Assembly (NCBI GenBank): GCA_008921705.1
Contig: VFFE01007487.1
Coordinates: forward strand, 868,141-932,140
Reading direction: 5' to 3'
Source of the DNA: Burhinus oedicnemus
Taxonomy: Eukaryota; Chordata; Aves; Charadriiformes; Burhinidae
Length of the DNA: 64,000 nucleotides
This document shows, in pieces, positions 50,341-61,511 of the stretch (position 1 is its first letter; each line of letters opens with the position of its first letter). A program made the position numbers and the translations under genes. The notes below the pieces were generated by a model that saw only the letters and a program-made list of their open reading frames with translations, searched no databases and was not told the DNA's origin.

Positions 50341-50632
50341 ACCGATGCAGAGAAGCATTGCCAGGTTGAGCGGAATTCCTTATGGTCCGGTGATGACGTC
50401 AAGAAATCAGACGGAGGATCCGATAGTGGCATAAAAATGGAGCCGGGATCTAAATGGAGGCGGAATCCCTCTGATGTGTCGGATGAATCTGATAAAAGCA
50501 CTTCTGGTAGGAAGAACACTGTTATTTCGCAGACGGGCTCCTGGCGACGGGGCATGTCAGCTCAGGTTGGCATCACCACACCAAGGACTAAACCTTCAAC
50601 CACCTCAGGCACATTAAAGACACCTGGAACAG
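50341..50632 (+). CDS. NAV2: NAV2 exon (292 bp), TDAEKHCQVERNSLWSGDD segment
   Basis: The acceptor is CTGCCCTAG and the donor ACAG|gtgagg. The exon starts on a codon boundary with TDAEKHCQVERNSLWSGDD, continues through KKSDGGSDSGIKMEPGSKW, the acidic/Ser segment DVSDESDKSTSG, then SQTGSWRRGMSAQVGITTPR, and ends in TLKTPGT plus one base. It is part of the Ser-rich middle. The QTGSWRRGMSAQ motif is shared by NAV2 and NAV3; the KKSDGGSDSG stretch is characteristic of NAV2 as I remember it. The methionine in IKMEPG is an in-frame internal ATG that a shorter isoform could use (inference). Retention of the next intron would stop translation within eight codons. Confidence 0.96.
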
Positions 50633-51553
50633 GTGAGGAAAGGTGTAAGTTCTAAACAAGGCAAAAAGTGTGTTCGGTATGAAAACAGTTTAAATACTTT
50701 CCAGAGGCAGAACCTGAACTTCAGGTAATCCTGTCTTTATTTTTAGGTATTGTTTTAACCTATGCAGCATTCTCGTATGTCCACCTTTCTTTTTCTGTTC
50801 ATTGTAAATGCATATTTTGGATGAGTACACTGTGAAAGTTGTTTTCGTGACAACTGTAGCCTTAAGCCAAGCTATTTACTGGGCACAGTATTGCTGTATG
50901 AAGAACAAATAATATAATTTCAGCTTTTGAAGTCACAGTCAACTTTAAGAACACACAGTATGTGTGGTTGAGGAGATATCTCCACCCCCCCCATACTAAA
51001 CCAGCATGTTAATTTATACTAAACACTATTTAGTTCTGGATTTTCATATAAATGTATTAGTGATTTTAGCACTTGCAGATGCGTGAATGATAATGGATTG
51101 AATTTCCATAATCAAGTAATACGAGTTAATACCTCTCCTCTTATTTGGTCGTGTACGCGATTGTACATGGAAAAGTTGAAGTGAGATCCTTTCTTGAACA
51201 ATGCCTTTTAGGAAAATTAATACTAATGGCCTAACACTACTTCTGTCTAATGATAAAAAAGGATCAATCGGTGGCAGCTACAGAGGGAAACATTTTTTTT
51301 CTTATCTGTCGCTATTACATAAGACTGTTCTGCTTTTCGTATTCTCGAGGGCAAACACACCACATACTTTCTCTGGCAAGTCTGCATGTGTAACTCACCA
51401 GAGTGGCATGTACGTTCAGTGCGGACTAGATCATGGTTTTTAACCGCACTGTGGTGGCTAACACGCTTTTGCTTTTCATGCTGCTTTGAGTTTCATCATT
51501 TGCTTGATGTTTTCAAGTCATTAAATATTAGAATTCTTTTTCTATTTTTGTAG
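50633..51553 (+). other. NAV2: NAV2 intron (921 bp)
   Basis: A short intron with no repeat element; it has a C run near 50985-50992. Donor GTGAGG and acceptor TATTTTTGTAG are both good. Confidence 0.93.
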
Positions 51554-52256
51554 GGAAAACTGATGACGCCAAGGTATCAGAAAAGGGTAGACTATCTCCT
51601 AAAGCTGGACATGTTAAACGTTCCCCATCAGATGCAGGACGCAGCAGTGGTGATGAATCCAAAAAGCTTCCCACAAGTAACTCTAGAACAGCTGCTGCTA
51701 ATGCTAATACATTTGGATTTAAGAAACAGAGCGGGTCAGCCGTAGGCATGACTATAATCACTGCCAGTGGGGCAACTATCACCAGTAGATCGGCTACTCT
51801 GGGAAAAATCCCAAAATCATCTGGACTCATGGGTAGGACCACTGGTCGGAAGACTAGTGTTGATGGCTCACAGAACCAGGATGATGGCTACTTAGCACTT
51901 AGTGCCCGAACTAATCTTCAGTATCGTAGTTTACCCCGGCCCAGTAAATCCAGTAGCAGAAGTGGAGCTGGGAATAGATCTAGCACAAGTAGCATAGACT
52001 CCAACATAAGCAGCAAGTCAGCTGGGTTGCCTGTCCCTAAAATGAGAGAGCCTGCCAAGGTAATCCTTGGAAACTCTCTGCCAGGATTAGTCAATCAGAC
52101 TGATAAAGAGAAAGGGATTTCGTCCGACAACGAAAGCGTGGCCTCATGTAATTCTGTTAAAGTGAACCCTGCATCACAGACTGCTTCTAGTGGAGCTCAA
52201 AGTACTCACCAGCAAGGAGCCAAGTACCCCGATGTGGCCTCTCCCACTTTGCGCAG
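51554..52256 (+). CDS. NAV2: NAV2 exon (703 bp), largest in window
   Basis: Two bases complete the glycine of TG, then follow KTDDAKVSEKGRLSPKAGHV, RSPSDAGRSSGDESKK, FGFKKQSGSAVGM, SRSATLGKIPKSSG, QNQDDGYLALSARTNLQYRS, RSSTSSIDSNISSKSAGLP, TDKEKGISSDNESVASCNS and KYPDVASPTLR. The exon ends with AG of a split arginine codon. This is the core of the Ser/Thr/Pro-rich, basic, presumably disordered region thought to contact the cytoskeleton in navigators. The RSPSD and RSSTSS contexts look like kinase sites (inference). The donor GTAGGC is only moderate, and readthrough meets a stop at once (AGG TAG). There is no sign of frameshift or pseudogene decay over 234 codons. Confidence 0.97.
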
Positions 52257-55200
52257 GTAGGCAACAAATTCGTTGATTGTGCAATGATGTTAGTCGGAGC
52301 TGAATGATCAGGACTCTTCGAGCCAGGCCTGGCTGTGTTTTGTGGAGCACTTACTATTTAGTGTCCTACGTCAAGGTCTTTGTATTTACATTTAATTTCA
52401 CGTAAACAGGTTGGCCAGTGTTGTAAATACTCAGTACATTGTGTGACAGCAGCAAAAAATTAACATTCTGAAAAAAAAACCTGTCTGGCAGAAAGCTGGG
52501 CAATTGTGATACGAGCCTCTTTTACAAAAATCACACCTGAAGGCTTTATCCATGCACGTATCGCAGGGATAAGAATTCTCTTACGTGAAGGTTACTGAAG
52601 AGTTCTTGCACCAATGTGTATGTAACAAGCCTGGAAATACTCCAGTGGTGGATCAAATTATAAGTGGACAACAGGAGCATTATTTCAGGTGTTCGTTATG
52701 ACAACGGCATAATTTGACCTGCCATACGTAGATTCGCGTGCCTAACCCAACCCGATCCTTCAGCTGTGTGGATTAGGCCAGTGTGCTGTGAGACTCAGAA
52801 CATGAGGTTATTTGACTGTGTAGAAGAACCCTAAGTAAAGTTACTGTCTAAGCTGGGTTGAATTTTCTTATATTAATAATATTTTTTTAAACAAAAATCT
52901 TATCTGTCTTCTATTTCTCCAGCACTACCCCACACATTATTTTAACATTAACGTTGGGTTGGTCAGGAATTAATTTGTTGATGCAGCATGTATCAAAGCC
53001 TTGATATTGGTGGAAGGTTCCGTTAAGATTCTTTTTCAATTTAATTTGACATTGAGTAGCTTGTCTGTTTCAAGTTGCGGTGTTTTGCATTTCATTTTGT
53101 CTTGATGCCCATAATACCCATACAGTTACGCTACATCATCCTGCTTCCAGTGATGTGAGAAAGCCACATTCCATCCGAAGCACCAGTGCAAGCATAATGG
53201 CTGTGATGGCAGCTTAGGCTAATGCTGTAGAGTTGTAAACTGATTCTTTTGAGATGTGTGGTTTTATTTGAAGAGCCTATGTGAGGATAATTCAAGATAT
53301 TTCATTTATTTTATTCCTGGTTATCATTAGATAAGCCCTGTCTTTTAGAACATTTAATTTTCATCAATGACTACTTAAAAAGAAAACCTCCAATAGGCTT
53401 TTCATTTCTATAGCATACCCCATGAGGAATGCACATTTTCAGTATTGCAAGCCTCAGGCACATTAATGTTGAAATTTGATTGGAAATTTTTTTTTTTGAT
53501 TAGTAGAAAGCCACATTGCTCGGCATGTAATTGAAATACTACATTAGTAATACATGAAACTTCAAAGATAAGACACTGAGGCTCAATTTAACTATTCCCT
53601 CATTTTGATTTATGATTTTACTTTTAAATTTTCACCAGACTGTCTAAATAGTCATATATTGAAATGCATGAGTTCAATTTGACCTCGTCTGCTTCTTACT
53701 GATTTCTAGAATGACAATTAAGAAGATTTTGAGCTTGATTTTTCATAGTCAATTGAGATGTCACACGCGTTTTTTGCATATTTCCTCTCAGACCTGTGAT
53801 TTTTTTAATAATATAGAATAAATTAGAATTATTGTTATGCAATAAATTAGAAACTTTTGTAACGATATAGATGTACCTGTAAGTCTGAGAACATACGTAA
53901 TGTCTATGTTGTCATAAACAGTGAAATTCTATAATTCTGCGGTGAGGGCCATCACTGTCTCTGTTCTCTCAGTATTCCCTTTAGCTCCTGTATTACATAT
54001 CTGGCATGTCCCTTAGGTGAAACCATCATTTATCTTGATGCGTTTTATTACTGAATTGGGCCTTCATGCTTTGCAGTATATAATACACTGCTTTTCTGTT
54101 AATGGGAGACATGCATGATCCAGGAGCCAGCTCAGATATGTCAGCCCCTTGTCAATAATAGTACATAGGAGTAAACAGATGGCCTCCCTTGTAGGGTATG
54201 GCCTTCCAGAGTTAATCTCCATATTGATGTGAGTGTCTTGCTGGATTGGATTTTCTCTGGACTGAAAGGAATGCTCTCCAGACCACATCCTCTTCTGAAG
54301 GCGTTTGTTACGAGGTTGTGGTTTGACCAGACACTGCCTTTGGTAGCAATGTACTTCTGTTTGTGGCGCAGTGGCGCATCCTTTCAGTTGTATTAGAGGT
54401 GCTGTGAAACAGTTTGGGGACGACTGCATAGCTTAAAAACAGCTTGCAAAACTGTTGTGTGGGTGGTTAGGGGTTTTTTTTAAGCTCTAGGATCCTATCT
54501 TTTAAGAGTACGGTTCCTCCAGTAGAACTGAGGAGGTGGTATGCAATGGCGTAGGAGCAGGAATGCCCTAAGCTGCTATTGCTGCTGAAGGCCACGTATC
54601 ATTGCAGTACGGTTTGCTGTTTTTCTGCATACTCGCTCGAATAACGTTAATTCTAAATAAAACCTAGACTCTAAATGTCACTAAATCCCTGTAGGAATGG
54701 GTTTTGTCATTCAGACTGACTTGTCTAAGTGAGTATCTCCCGATCGGTGAGGTGTGATGTCCAGGTGAACCAAGTTTGCCAGATCTGTGCTGGTTTGTGA
54801 ACGTCTGTCTTTATCAGATGCTGAGAAGGTCATGACACAGAGCAGTGCTGGATTATGAGACAGATGTAGATTGGCATCTTAGCCTGATCCGGCAGTGTTG
54901 TCCGGGTGCTTTGTGGCAAGTATGGCACAGCAACAAGCCAGCTGAGATGTGTTCCAGGCATCTTACACAGGTACACTGGAGCCGCAGGTAGCACCCGTGC
55001 AGTACATACAGTGCTTCTGGGCATCGCTGCACTGACTGCACGCGTGCTATAGGGTGCCCAGCTATATTACACAGCCTGTGTTTCTGGGAAGTGGTGGACA
55101 AAGTGGCTTGGTGTGCATGTGGTCTACCAACAACCCGGGCATACTCAAATGCAGAGAAAGTTCTGCTCGGTGCATACCCACCTGTAAGTCTTTAGGAGCT

Positions 55201-56182
55201 CTTGTATAGAAGTGAGGTACTCTGTTCTGAGGACTACAGTCCGATACATACCCACTTGGAATGATTTCATCCCCAATACGCCACACCGTTGATAGGGAAA
55301 AGGCAAATCCATATAGGTGTGTGAGGAAAACTAAGGTTCCAAAGGCAGTTACAGGAGCTCAGTGGCAGAAACAGAAGCAATGTTTTGGGGTGGATGTTTG
55401 AAGCTGGAGTCAAAAGCTACACTTCCTTCAGAATTTTGAGGATCAGTTTTAGAATGATTGATAATCTGGTCTTAAGCATGTTTACTTCAGAGACACTTTT
55501 GCACTTCTGACAAAAGTGATGCGCATTGGAGAAGCTGCAGTCATCCTCCTCCAACCGTGCTTTTAGATCCCCTCCCTTGCACGAGTTCTGGCACTCAGCT
55601 AGTCTTTTACTGAACCAGTTCCAGGTGCCAAACCAGGTGAAATCTCATTCTGCACTCCAAAAAAATAGTTTCCAGCCACCTTGGCTCCTGAAATGAGACA
55701 AACCTACATTTGATACCAGTAAATATTTTTCCTGTTAGATCCCAGCAAATGCTGCTTCTGTGCAGAGCATTCGGTGATTTGCACAGAATTTACCTGGACA
55801 GCAAGCTTTCAACCTCTAATATTCCATGCTTCAGATTAATCAGTGCTGTGTTTCTCCGGTATCCTTTTTGCTTAAGGAGCAGAAGACAATATGGCTGTAT
55901 TTTAGTTCTGGAAGCTGTATTTCAGCTTTGTGAAAGTAGTATTTGATGATTCAGAGAAGAAACACCTGAGATAGATTTGAAGTTATTGTAATTGTCTCTG
56001 GACTTTATTGAAGGGGGCGTGAACACAAGGAGGTTCATAAATTTATAGTTGTGTATGTCCGGTCTAGGATCATTTACTTAATGTTGGTTTTCTGAAGCTA
56101 AGATGATATGTGGTCTAGATATGAAATAACCTTGCACTTAATATTCCATTTTATGTATTTTTCATGTTGTCTTTTTTTACAG
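52257..56182 (+). other. NAV2: NAV2 intron (3,926 bp)
   Basis: No transposable element is recognised. It contains AT-rich stretches (52860-53900) and short open frames on the - strand (54064-55286) without domains. It ends with TCTTTTTTTACAG, a strong acceptor tract. Confidence 0.9.
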
Positions 56183-56650
56183 ACTTTTCGGTGGCAAGCC
56201 TAGTAAACAAGTTCCCATCACGACAGCCGAAAATATGAAAAATTCGGTAGTCATCTCCAATCCTCACGCTACTATGAACCAGCAGGGTAATCTTGATTCA
56301 CCGTCTGGCAGTGGTATGCTGAGCAGTGGGGGCAGCAGCCCTCTGTATAGTAAAAACACAGATATGAACCAATCTCCACTAGCTTCTAGTCCCAGTTCAG
56401 CACATTCAGCTCCTTCCAACAGTTTAACGTGGGGTACCAACGCAAGTAGCTCTTCTGCTGTCAGCAAGGATGGCATTGGATACCAGTCTGTCAGCAGTCT
56501 TCATACCAGCTGTGAATCCATTGATATCTCTCTGAGCAGTGGAGGTGGGCTCAGCCATAACTCCTCCGGTGGCTTGATTCCAGCCTCTAAAGATGATTCT
56601 CTGACTCCCTTTGTCCGAACCAACAGTGTTAAGACTACGTTGTCTGAAAG
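56183..56650 (+). CDS. NAV2: NAV2 exon (468 bp), LFGGKPSKQ to TTLSE segment
   Basis: One base completes arginine, then LFGGKPSKQVPITTAENMKN, VVISNPHATMNQQGNLDSPS, a Ser/Gly run SGGSSPLYSKNTDMNQSPLA, NSLTWGTNASSSSAVSKDG, SVSSLHTSCESIDISLSSG and DDSLTPFVRTNSVKTTLSE; it ends with AG of a split codon. It continues the Ser-rich navigator middle, and LFGGK matches the family start of this exon. The donor AAAG|gttagt is weaker than the upstream ones and precedes two small exons, which fits alternative splicing at this spot (inference). The exon is symmetric (phase 2 to 2). Open frame continues about 118 bp into the intron before a stop; I treat that as chance. Confidence 0.96.
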
Positions 56651-57675
56651 GTTAGTAGGTTTTTCTCTCATTTCCATTAAGCTTGTATGTATCTCAAGTG
56701 TGAATGAAGTCCTGGCAGCAGTAGCCACCGCTGCAGATAGAAATCAAGCTGTGCTTCTTCCAAGATAGTACTGAATGGTATTACTAGAACATACAAAGAA
56801 GTCATTCCAGGCGAGGAGCCCAGTTCAGAGCAAGAGGATGGGTTCAAGTGAGGTAACCAATATGACAGCTTTTCTTGCTACCATATTATACCTAATATTT
56901 GAATTTTGCATCCTATGTTATCCTTCCAAAGTTGATCTGATAGTGATATTCAAAAAAACCCTCCGGTGGTGTTATCGTTTTGATTTGAGAAGCCAACTGT
57001 TTCTTGTTAAACTTCTTGTTTGTAACATTTGACAAGCTTTTAAACCGGAGGTCATGCTGAAAAGAGAAGTCCCTGCCTCCCTAGTCACTTGATCCCTCCT
57101 CAGCTTCTCCCTGCTGCCCTGTCCCACCTCCGGCTGCTCCCTACAGTGTTTTGGTACGGGCATTTGTGTGAATGCTTAGTGAACCCGACTGGGAGATGGA
57201 TCCAACTGGAAAATGATCGCCTGAATTGTATTTCAGACTGATCAGTTCCCCAGCTCCTCCCACGACGAGATTCATCGGTATCTGTGCGGATGCAGAGGAG
57301 GAGCTGGGAACAGACTGGCCAGGGAGGAGGGAACGGGACTGCTTTTTAGCATCAGAGCGGTATTAATGACACATGGAGCTAACATCGGGGTACATCAGAC
57401 AATGACTTGCAGTGCATGCTCTCCGAGTGCCCTTTTGTAGAAGGTGGTAGTTCCTCTGCAAGCATTGGAAATCAGCTATATCCTGCTGGGTAACTATGTA
57501 GTCAGGTAGCAAAATTTTTGGAGTTGCATCTCAATGGAGAAAAAAAACGCTGAATATAATGTTCTGACAGTTTGGGTTTCTGTTTGTGTTTTATTATAAC
57601 TCCTTTCTGGTCTCTCCTCTTTTCATTCTAATATTCCTTCTCTTGTTTTCTGTCTTGTTGGACTGATTCTTCTAG
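56651..57675 (+). other. NAV2: NAV2 intron (1,025 bp)
   Basis: Unique sequence with no recognised repeat. The 3' end is pyrimidine-rich (TTTCTGGTCTCTCCTCTTTTC near 57602-57622), followed later by the acceptor GATTCTTCTAG. A second CT-rich tract ending in CTACAG (about 57146) is not followed by a plausible exon. Confidence 0.9.
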
Positions 57676-57741
57676 CCCTCTTTCTTCCCCTGCTGCTAGC
57701 CCCAAATTCTGCCGCAATACTTTGCCCAGGAGACAGGACAG
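57676..57741 (+). CDS. NAV2: NAV2 small cassette-type exon (66 bp), PLSSPAASPKFCRNTLPRRQD
   Basis: It starts with one base making the split serine, encodes PLSSPAASPKFCRNTLPRRQ then D, and ends with AG of the next split codon. It is an exact multiple of three, and both junctions are phase 2, so inclusion or skipping keeps the frame. The sequence matches the segment I remember in NAV2 between TTLSE and DPHLDRNTL; the NAV3 I remember has a shorter join here. The donor ACAG|gtaatg is non-ideal. The SPAASPK and LPRRQD pieces suggest proline-directed phosphosites next to a basic patch (inference). Confidence 0.93.
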
Positions 57742-58975
57742 GTAATGCTGTCTCAGGACAAGGCTGTAGGTTTTGTTGCCCATCTCGGTGAAGCAAATTG
57801 TTTTGTGCCGGGCTGTGCTCAGTTGAGTCCTCTGCTGTGTTCATCGTTCAGGTGTGAACTGACGCAAAGACATGCCAGTGAGAGTCCCCTCAATCACCCC
57901 ATCTATCTACCGAAATCAATCTGGAGAATGGCATACGGCAGAGTTGGCATGGTTTTGGTGTTGCTCTTGTTACTGGGAACATCTTTTAGTTTACGGGGGT
58001 ATTTTTTTTTCCCCCCTCTCCTTTCATTACCAAAGGCAATTTGAAAATCTTGCCCTTTTTTTTTCTACCAATCTAAACTCTCACTAGCATTTCAGCATTC
58101 CTCTGGCATGCTGCTTTTCCCACTGCCTTTCAGGCCTGTCCTTTTTGTCGTGAAGTCCCCGTGTCCTTCAGTGTTGTCAGTCTTTTATTGCAGTTTGGCT
58201 CGTGAGTGTTTTGCAGGGACTTGGGTACATCCATCCTTGTAAAGACAAATGCTAAAGCTGGGAGAAGATTACCCCAATCTAAACATTCTAGCTCACTGCT
58301 GCAATTTTAGTCACTCCCACGCTGTAATTTAGCTATAAGGTTTGTCATTAAATTAATTCATTTAAGCACGTGGATATTTTCTTTAAAAACAAATTAACAG
58401 ACTCTGCTCAGTTAGAAGTTCATCAGTTGTAAAAACATAAGCTTAAATACTTGGGGTTTGGATGGCTAATAGATTCATTTTACTTTGCTAATGGAATTTA
58501 AGCTGGATTTGGAAATCTAAACAGTCTGGGTTCTCAATACTTTTACGGCTATAGATTGCAGCTGCATAACAGTAATTAGCTGCATTCCCTAAATAGCGTC
58601 TGCTGAAAGGGATGACGGGAAGGTGGTTTGGACGTGAAGATTCTCATCAGTTTTCACAAATAGTCTGCCTCACGCCCGCTGAAAAACATATTTTTAAGCA
58701 TCCATTTGACATTTAAAGAGCCCTTTTTGTTCATTGTGGGTAGGAGAAATAGCCAAACCACGTCGTGAACAGATGAGATTCGTTGGCATGGTACCAATGC
58801 ATGTTTGTGCAAATCCACACCTGGGTAAGGAGGTTTTTGCATGTTTCCATAGGAAGGCCCCAGCACCTTTTCCTCTGAAAAGGCGATGCAGATGTTTGTA
58901 CGTCCTCCTTCGTCCTGATCTTATTCCTTCCCTTTTGTTCTTCTCTGAAGTTCTTTTCTTTTAACTTTTCTGCAG
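57742..58975 (+). other. NAV2: NAV2 intron (1,234 bp) between two small exons
   Basis: No transposon is recognised. T/C-rich runs occur at 57998-58022 and 58053-58065, and the last 60 bases before the acceptor TTTTCTGCAG are pyrimidine-dominated, as is usual before small exons. Confidence 0.9.
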
Positions 58976-59020
58976 CGACCCACATCTTGATAGGAACACT
59001 TTGCCTAAGAAGGGACTCAG
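58976..59020 (+). CDS. NAV2: NAV2 microexon-like exon (45 bp), DPHLDRNTLPKKGL
   Basis: One base completes serine, then DPHLDRNTLPKKGL (14 codons), and AG of a split arginine. It is 45 bp and phase 2 at both ends, so it can be skipped without a frameshift. LDRNTLPKKGLRYTP is a conserved navigator string spanning this exon and the next, present in NAV3 too as I recall, so the exon is real. The donor CTCAG|gtattg is weak. A 201-bp pure pyrimidine tract begins 111 bp downstream and could influence its recognition (inference). Confidence 0.95.
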
Positions 59021-59130
59021 GTATTGGTGTTTCCACATGGTTTGACAGCTTTTGTTGTGGCTTTGGAGTTTGCTTTGTGTCTCTGTTGTGGCTGGTGGTG
59101 ATGGTCGCAGTTTGCAAGAGGTGGCAACAA

Positions 59131-59331
59131 TTTTCCTTTCTTCTTCCTTTCTTCTTCTTCCTTTCTTCTTCTTCCTTCTTCTTCCTTTCTTCTTCTTCCT
59201 TTCTTCTTCTTCCTTTCTTCTTCTTCCTTTCTTCTTCTTCCTTTCTTCTTCTTCCTTTCTTCTTCTTCCTTTCTTCTTCTTCCTTTCTTCTTCTTCCTTT
59301 CTTCTTCTTCCTTTCTTCTTCTTCCTTTCTC
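59131..59331. repeat. 201-bp polypyrimidine minisatellite, 14-bp unit
   Basis: Every base from 59131 to 59331 is C or T on the + strand. The unit TTTCTTCTTCTTCC occurs in two copies at 59148-59175, then a 10-nt variant, then ten perfect consecutive copies at 59186-59325 and a partial one. An 11-nt variant precedes. The near identity of the ten copies implies recent expansion or homogenisation. Long homopurine-homopyrimidine tracts can form triplex (H-DNA) and bind PTB-type splicing proteins in RNA (family knowledge). Confidence 0.97.
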
Positions 59332-61142
59332 AAAGACAACCATTGACCACTGTGCTTTTTTTCATCCAGTGGCTTCTCCGCTTGAGCAAGAACTGTGGCT
59401 TTTGCTGGCTGAATTGCTGAAAAGCATCTCATAAACCGTCTCTGGGCTTGACTTGAAAATAATAATTTTGCAGCTTCTGTGGCTATTACATGGAATGATT
59501 CGAGATCACTTTCACCCCTGGGAACCTTGGTGTTGATACACAAATAGAAAAGATTTTCAATATCATGCCAAACCTTTTGGGATGAGATTGGACATATTAA
59601 TTTAAAAAAATATTTGCTTCAGAATACCTAAATATATAAGGGTCTTGGAGATAACTTCTACTCTTCTAGAAAAGAACAAAAAAATTCCCCAAGCAAACTT
59701 CTGGCAATTGTCTTCTCATACATTTTGTATATTTGTAAGGTCGTGATTTTTATAACATAAAAAAACTGCACCGGAAAAGATTTTGCCATTGATAGAAGCA
59801 ATTCTAGCAAGATAATCAACACTAGTTGTATTAATTAAATGCTTTATTGCAGAATTTACAGGAGATATCTTAGACAATTTAGAAAATTGCAGCTTCAGAA
59901 TTGCTTCATGCAGCTTCTAGGCTCACTGAGTTGATGCCTTGAAATCGCAGCTGCAATTTTTCTGTCCTGTGCCCATTGTTCTTCCCAGCAGCTTTGTCCC
60001 GTGAAGTGCTAAAAGCCTTTCTTAAAATGGCGTTTTGTTTAAAATGTTTCTGTGGTTCTCAAGTATGTCTCTAATACATAAAGAGTCTCTTTTAAGACCG
60101 AAACGTTTGAGTGCTGAAGAGGTAGGTATTAATGCTGAAAAAAAAAAATAAAAATCCTTAGTATGTTAAAGTAAAGTGACTTAATAAACTGGTAATGTGC
60201 AAAGTTGAAGAGATGCAGGTAGTTAGGGACTGTTGCTTAAGTCTTGAGGCATAAGCAGAAGAATGAACATATTTTTTGAGAGTAGCTTGAGTTTTTGCAA
60301 TGTTAATTATTGTAGTGCTCACATAGATTTAAAATAGTCTTAATAAGTGGTATCTTACTGTAAAGTATTTAGTTGGAGGGAATCTAATTAATTAAATAGA
60401 TAATATCGACTAATAACAGGCTCCGAGTGTTTAGTTTTTGGGAGGAGAGCTCGTAACTCATAACTATTTCTCAAAAGCAGATGGTATAGCATAAGACAGA
60501 CATTGAAATCCATCAGCAGACAAGTGTTTCCATGACGCTCTTTCTGTTGATACCTGTACCCTATCACGTATTTCACATAACTGTGGTAACATACCTATTT
60601 TTTAGGCATATACAGAAGCGGGTTTAAAACTTTGCTTAAGCTGAAGCCAGCGGGTGTTTTGCCGTTGATGTTGGCGTAGACAATGTTTCCGCTATTTTCT
60701 TTGCCTTCAGAAAAGGCTAAACATGGTCTCCTTTATGGTGACTTAATGCTGTTAGTTTTGAACTAAATGGGATACACTTCCACAGACCTTTATATTAATG
60801 TCTCTGGAATGTGAAATATTGGGTCACAACTTGTTTAAAAATCTGATAATGGCTTTGTTGACTTGAATTTGGTTGTAATATGACAAAAAGCCAGCTAAGC
60901 TTAGCGATGCACCAAAAATATAAAATAATGATAGAATTTTGGCATAACCTAAGGAAAGGAAAGGATAGGATTTCGAAATTATGGTCTTATTTTTCAGTCA
61001 TACATCTGTAACACACACTGTATTTTACAGCACACAACTTCTATCTGTAGCTTTTTGTTTGCTGCTAGTTTGGTTACTGCTGAAGCTGTAGGAAAGGAGG
61101 TTTGGGGTGGTTTTTTTCCCAAACAGCAGTGGAATGAATTAG

Positions 61143-61172
61143 GAACAGCTTAGAACAGCTTGGAACAGCTCC
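61143..61172. repeat. 10-bp tandem repeat, three copies
   Basis: GAACAGCTTA, GAACAGCTTG and GAACAGCTCC follow one another; the array is flanked by GAATTA on the left and TAATTC on the right, an inverted pair. It lies about 180 bp before a NAV2 exon. Probably a local slippage product. Confidence 0.75.
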
Positions 61173-61350
61173 TTAATTCAGAATTGTGTTGGGTCTATAT
61201 CATTTTAATCCTTAAATTTCATATGAGAGTTCTTCCGTCTTCCTTTTCCTCTCTCCCTTCCCAAGTCTTGTGATGTTTTGTGGTTGGATATTTTTTTTAT
61301 TTTTAAATAAATATCAAAGTTCATTTTGGAAAAACTGTTTGTTTTCACAG

Positions 61351-61511
61351 GTATACTCCATCCTCCCAGCTCCGTAATCAAGAAGATGCAAAAGAATGGC
61401 TACGGTCCCATTCAGCAGGAGGACTTCAGGATACTGCTGGCAATTCCCCGTTTTCATCTGGATCCAGCATAACATCACCCTCTGGAACTAGATTTAACTT
61501 CTCACAGCTTG
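61351..61511 (+). CDS. NAV2: NAV2 exon (161 bp), YTPSSQLRNQEDAKEWLRS segment
   Basis: One base finishes the arginine codon, followed by YTPSSQLRNQEDAKEWLRSH, SAGGLQDTAGNSPFSSGSS and TSPSGTRFNFSQL, ending with one base of an alanine codon. KEWLRSHSAGGLQDT is a highly conserved navigator string; the TRFNFSQL end is the NAV2 form as I remember it. Acceptor GTTTTCACAG is strong; donor CTTG|gtgaat is moderate and reading through it stops within two codons (GAA TAA). The frame is clean and no substitution stands out as damaging. Confidence 0.96.

Larger units (their letters stand above)
59021..61350 (+). other. NAV2: NAV2 intron (2,330 bp) with pyrimidine minisatellite
   Basis: It contains the pyrimidine minisatellite at 59131-59331 and a short 10-bp repeat at 61143-61172; otherwise it is unique AT-rich DNA. 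Long open frames over the minisatellite on both strands are an artefact of the stop-free repeat. It ends with GTTTTCACAG. Confidence 0.93.

Noticed and set aside
59131..59331. Regular repeats resembling a CRISPR array
   Set aside because: There are no unique spacers; units are contiguous, 14 bp and pure pyrimidine in a vertebrate intron.
58731..59543. Open frame of 270 codons on the - strand rich in Lys, Glu and Arg
   Set aside because: It runs through the purine side of the 14-bp minisatellite, which contains no stop codon in any frame; the charge pattern is a by-product of the repeat.
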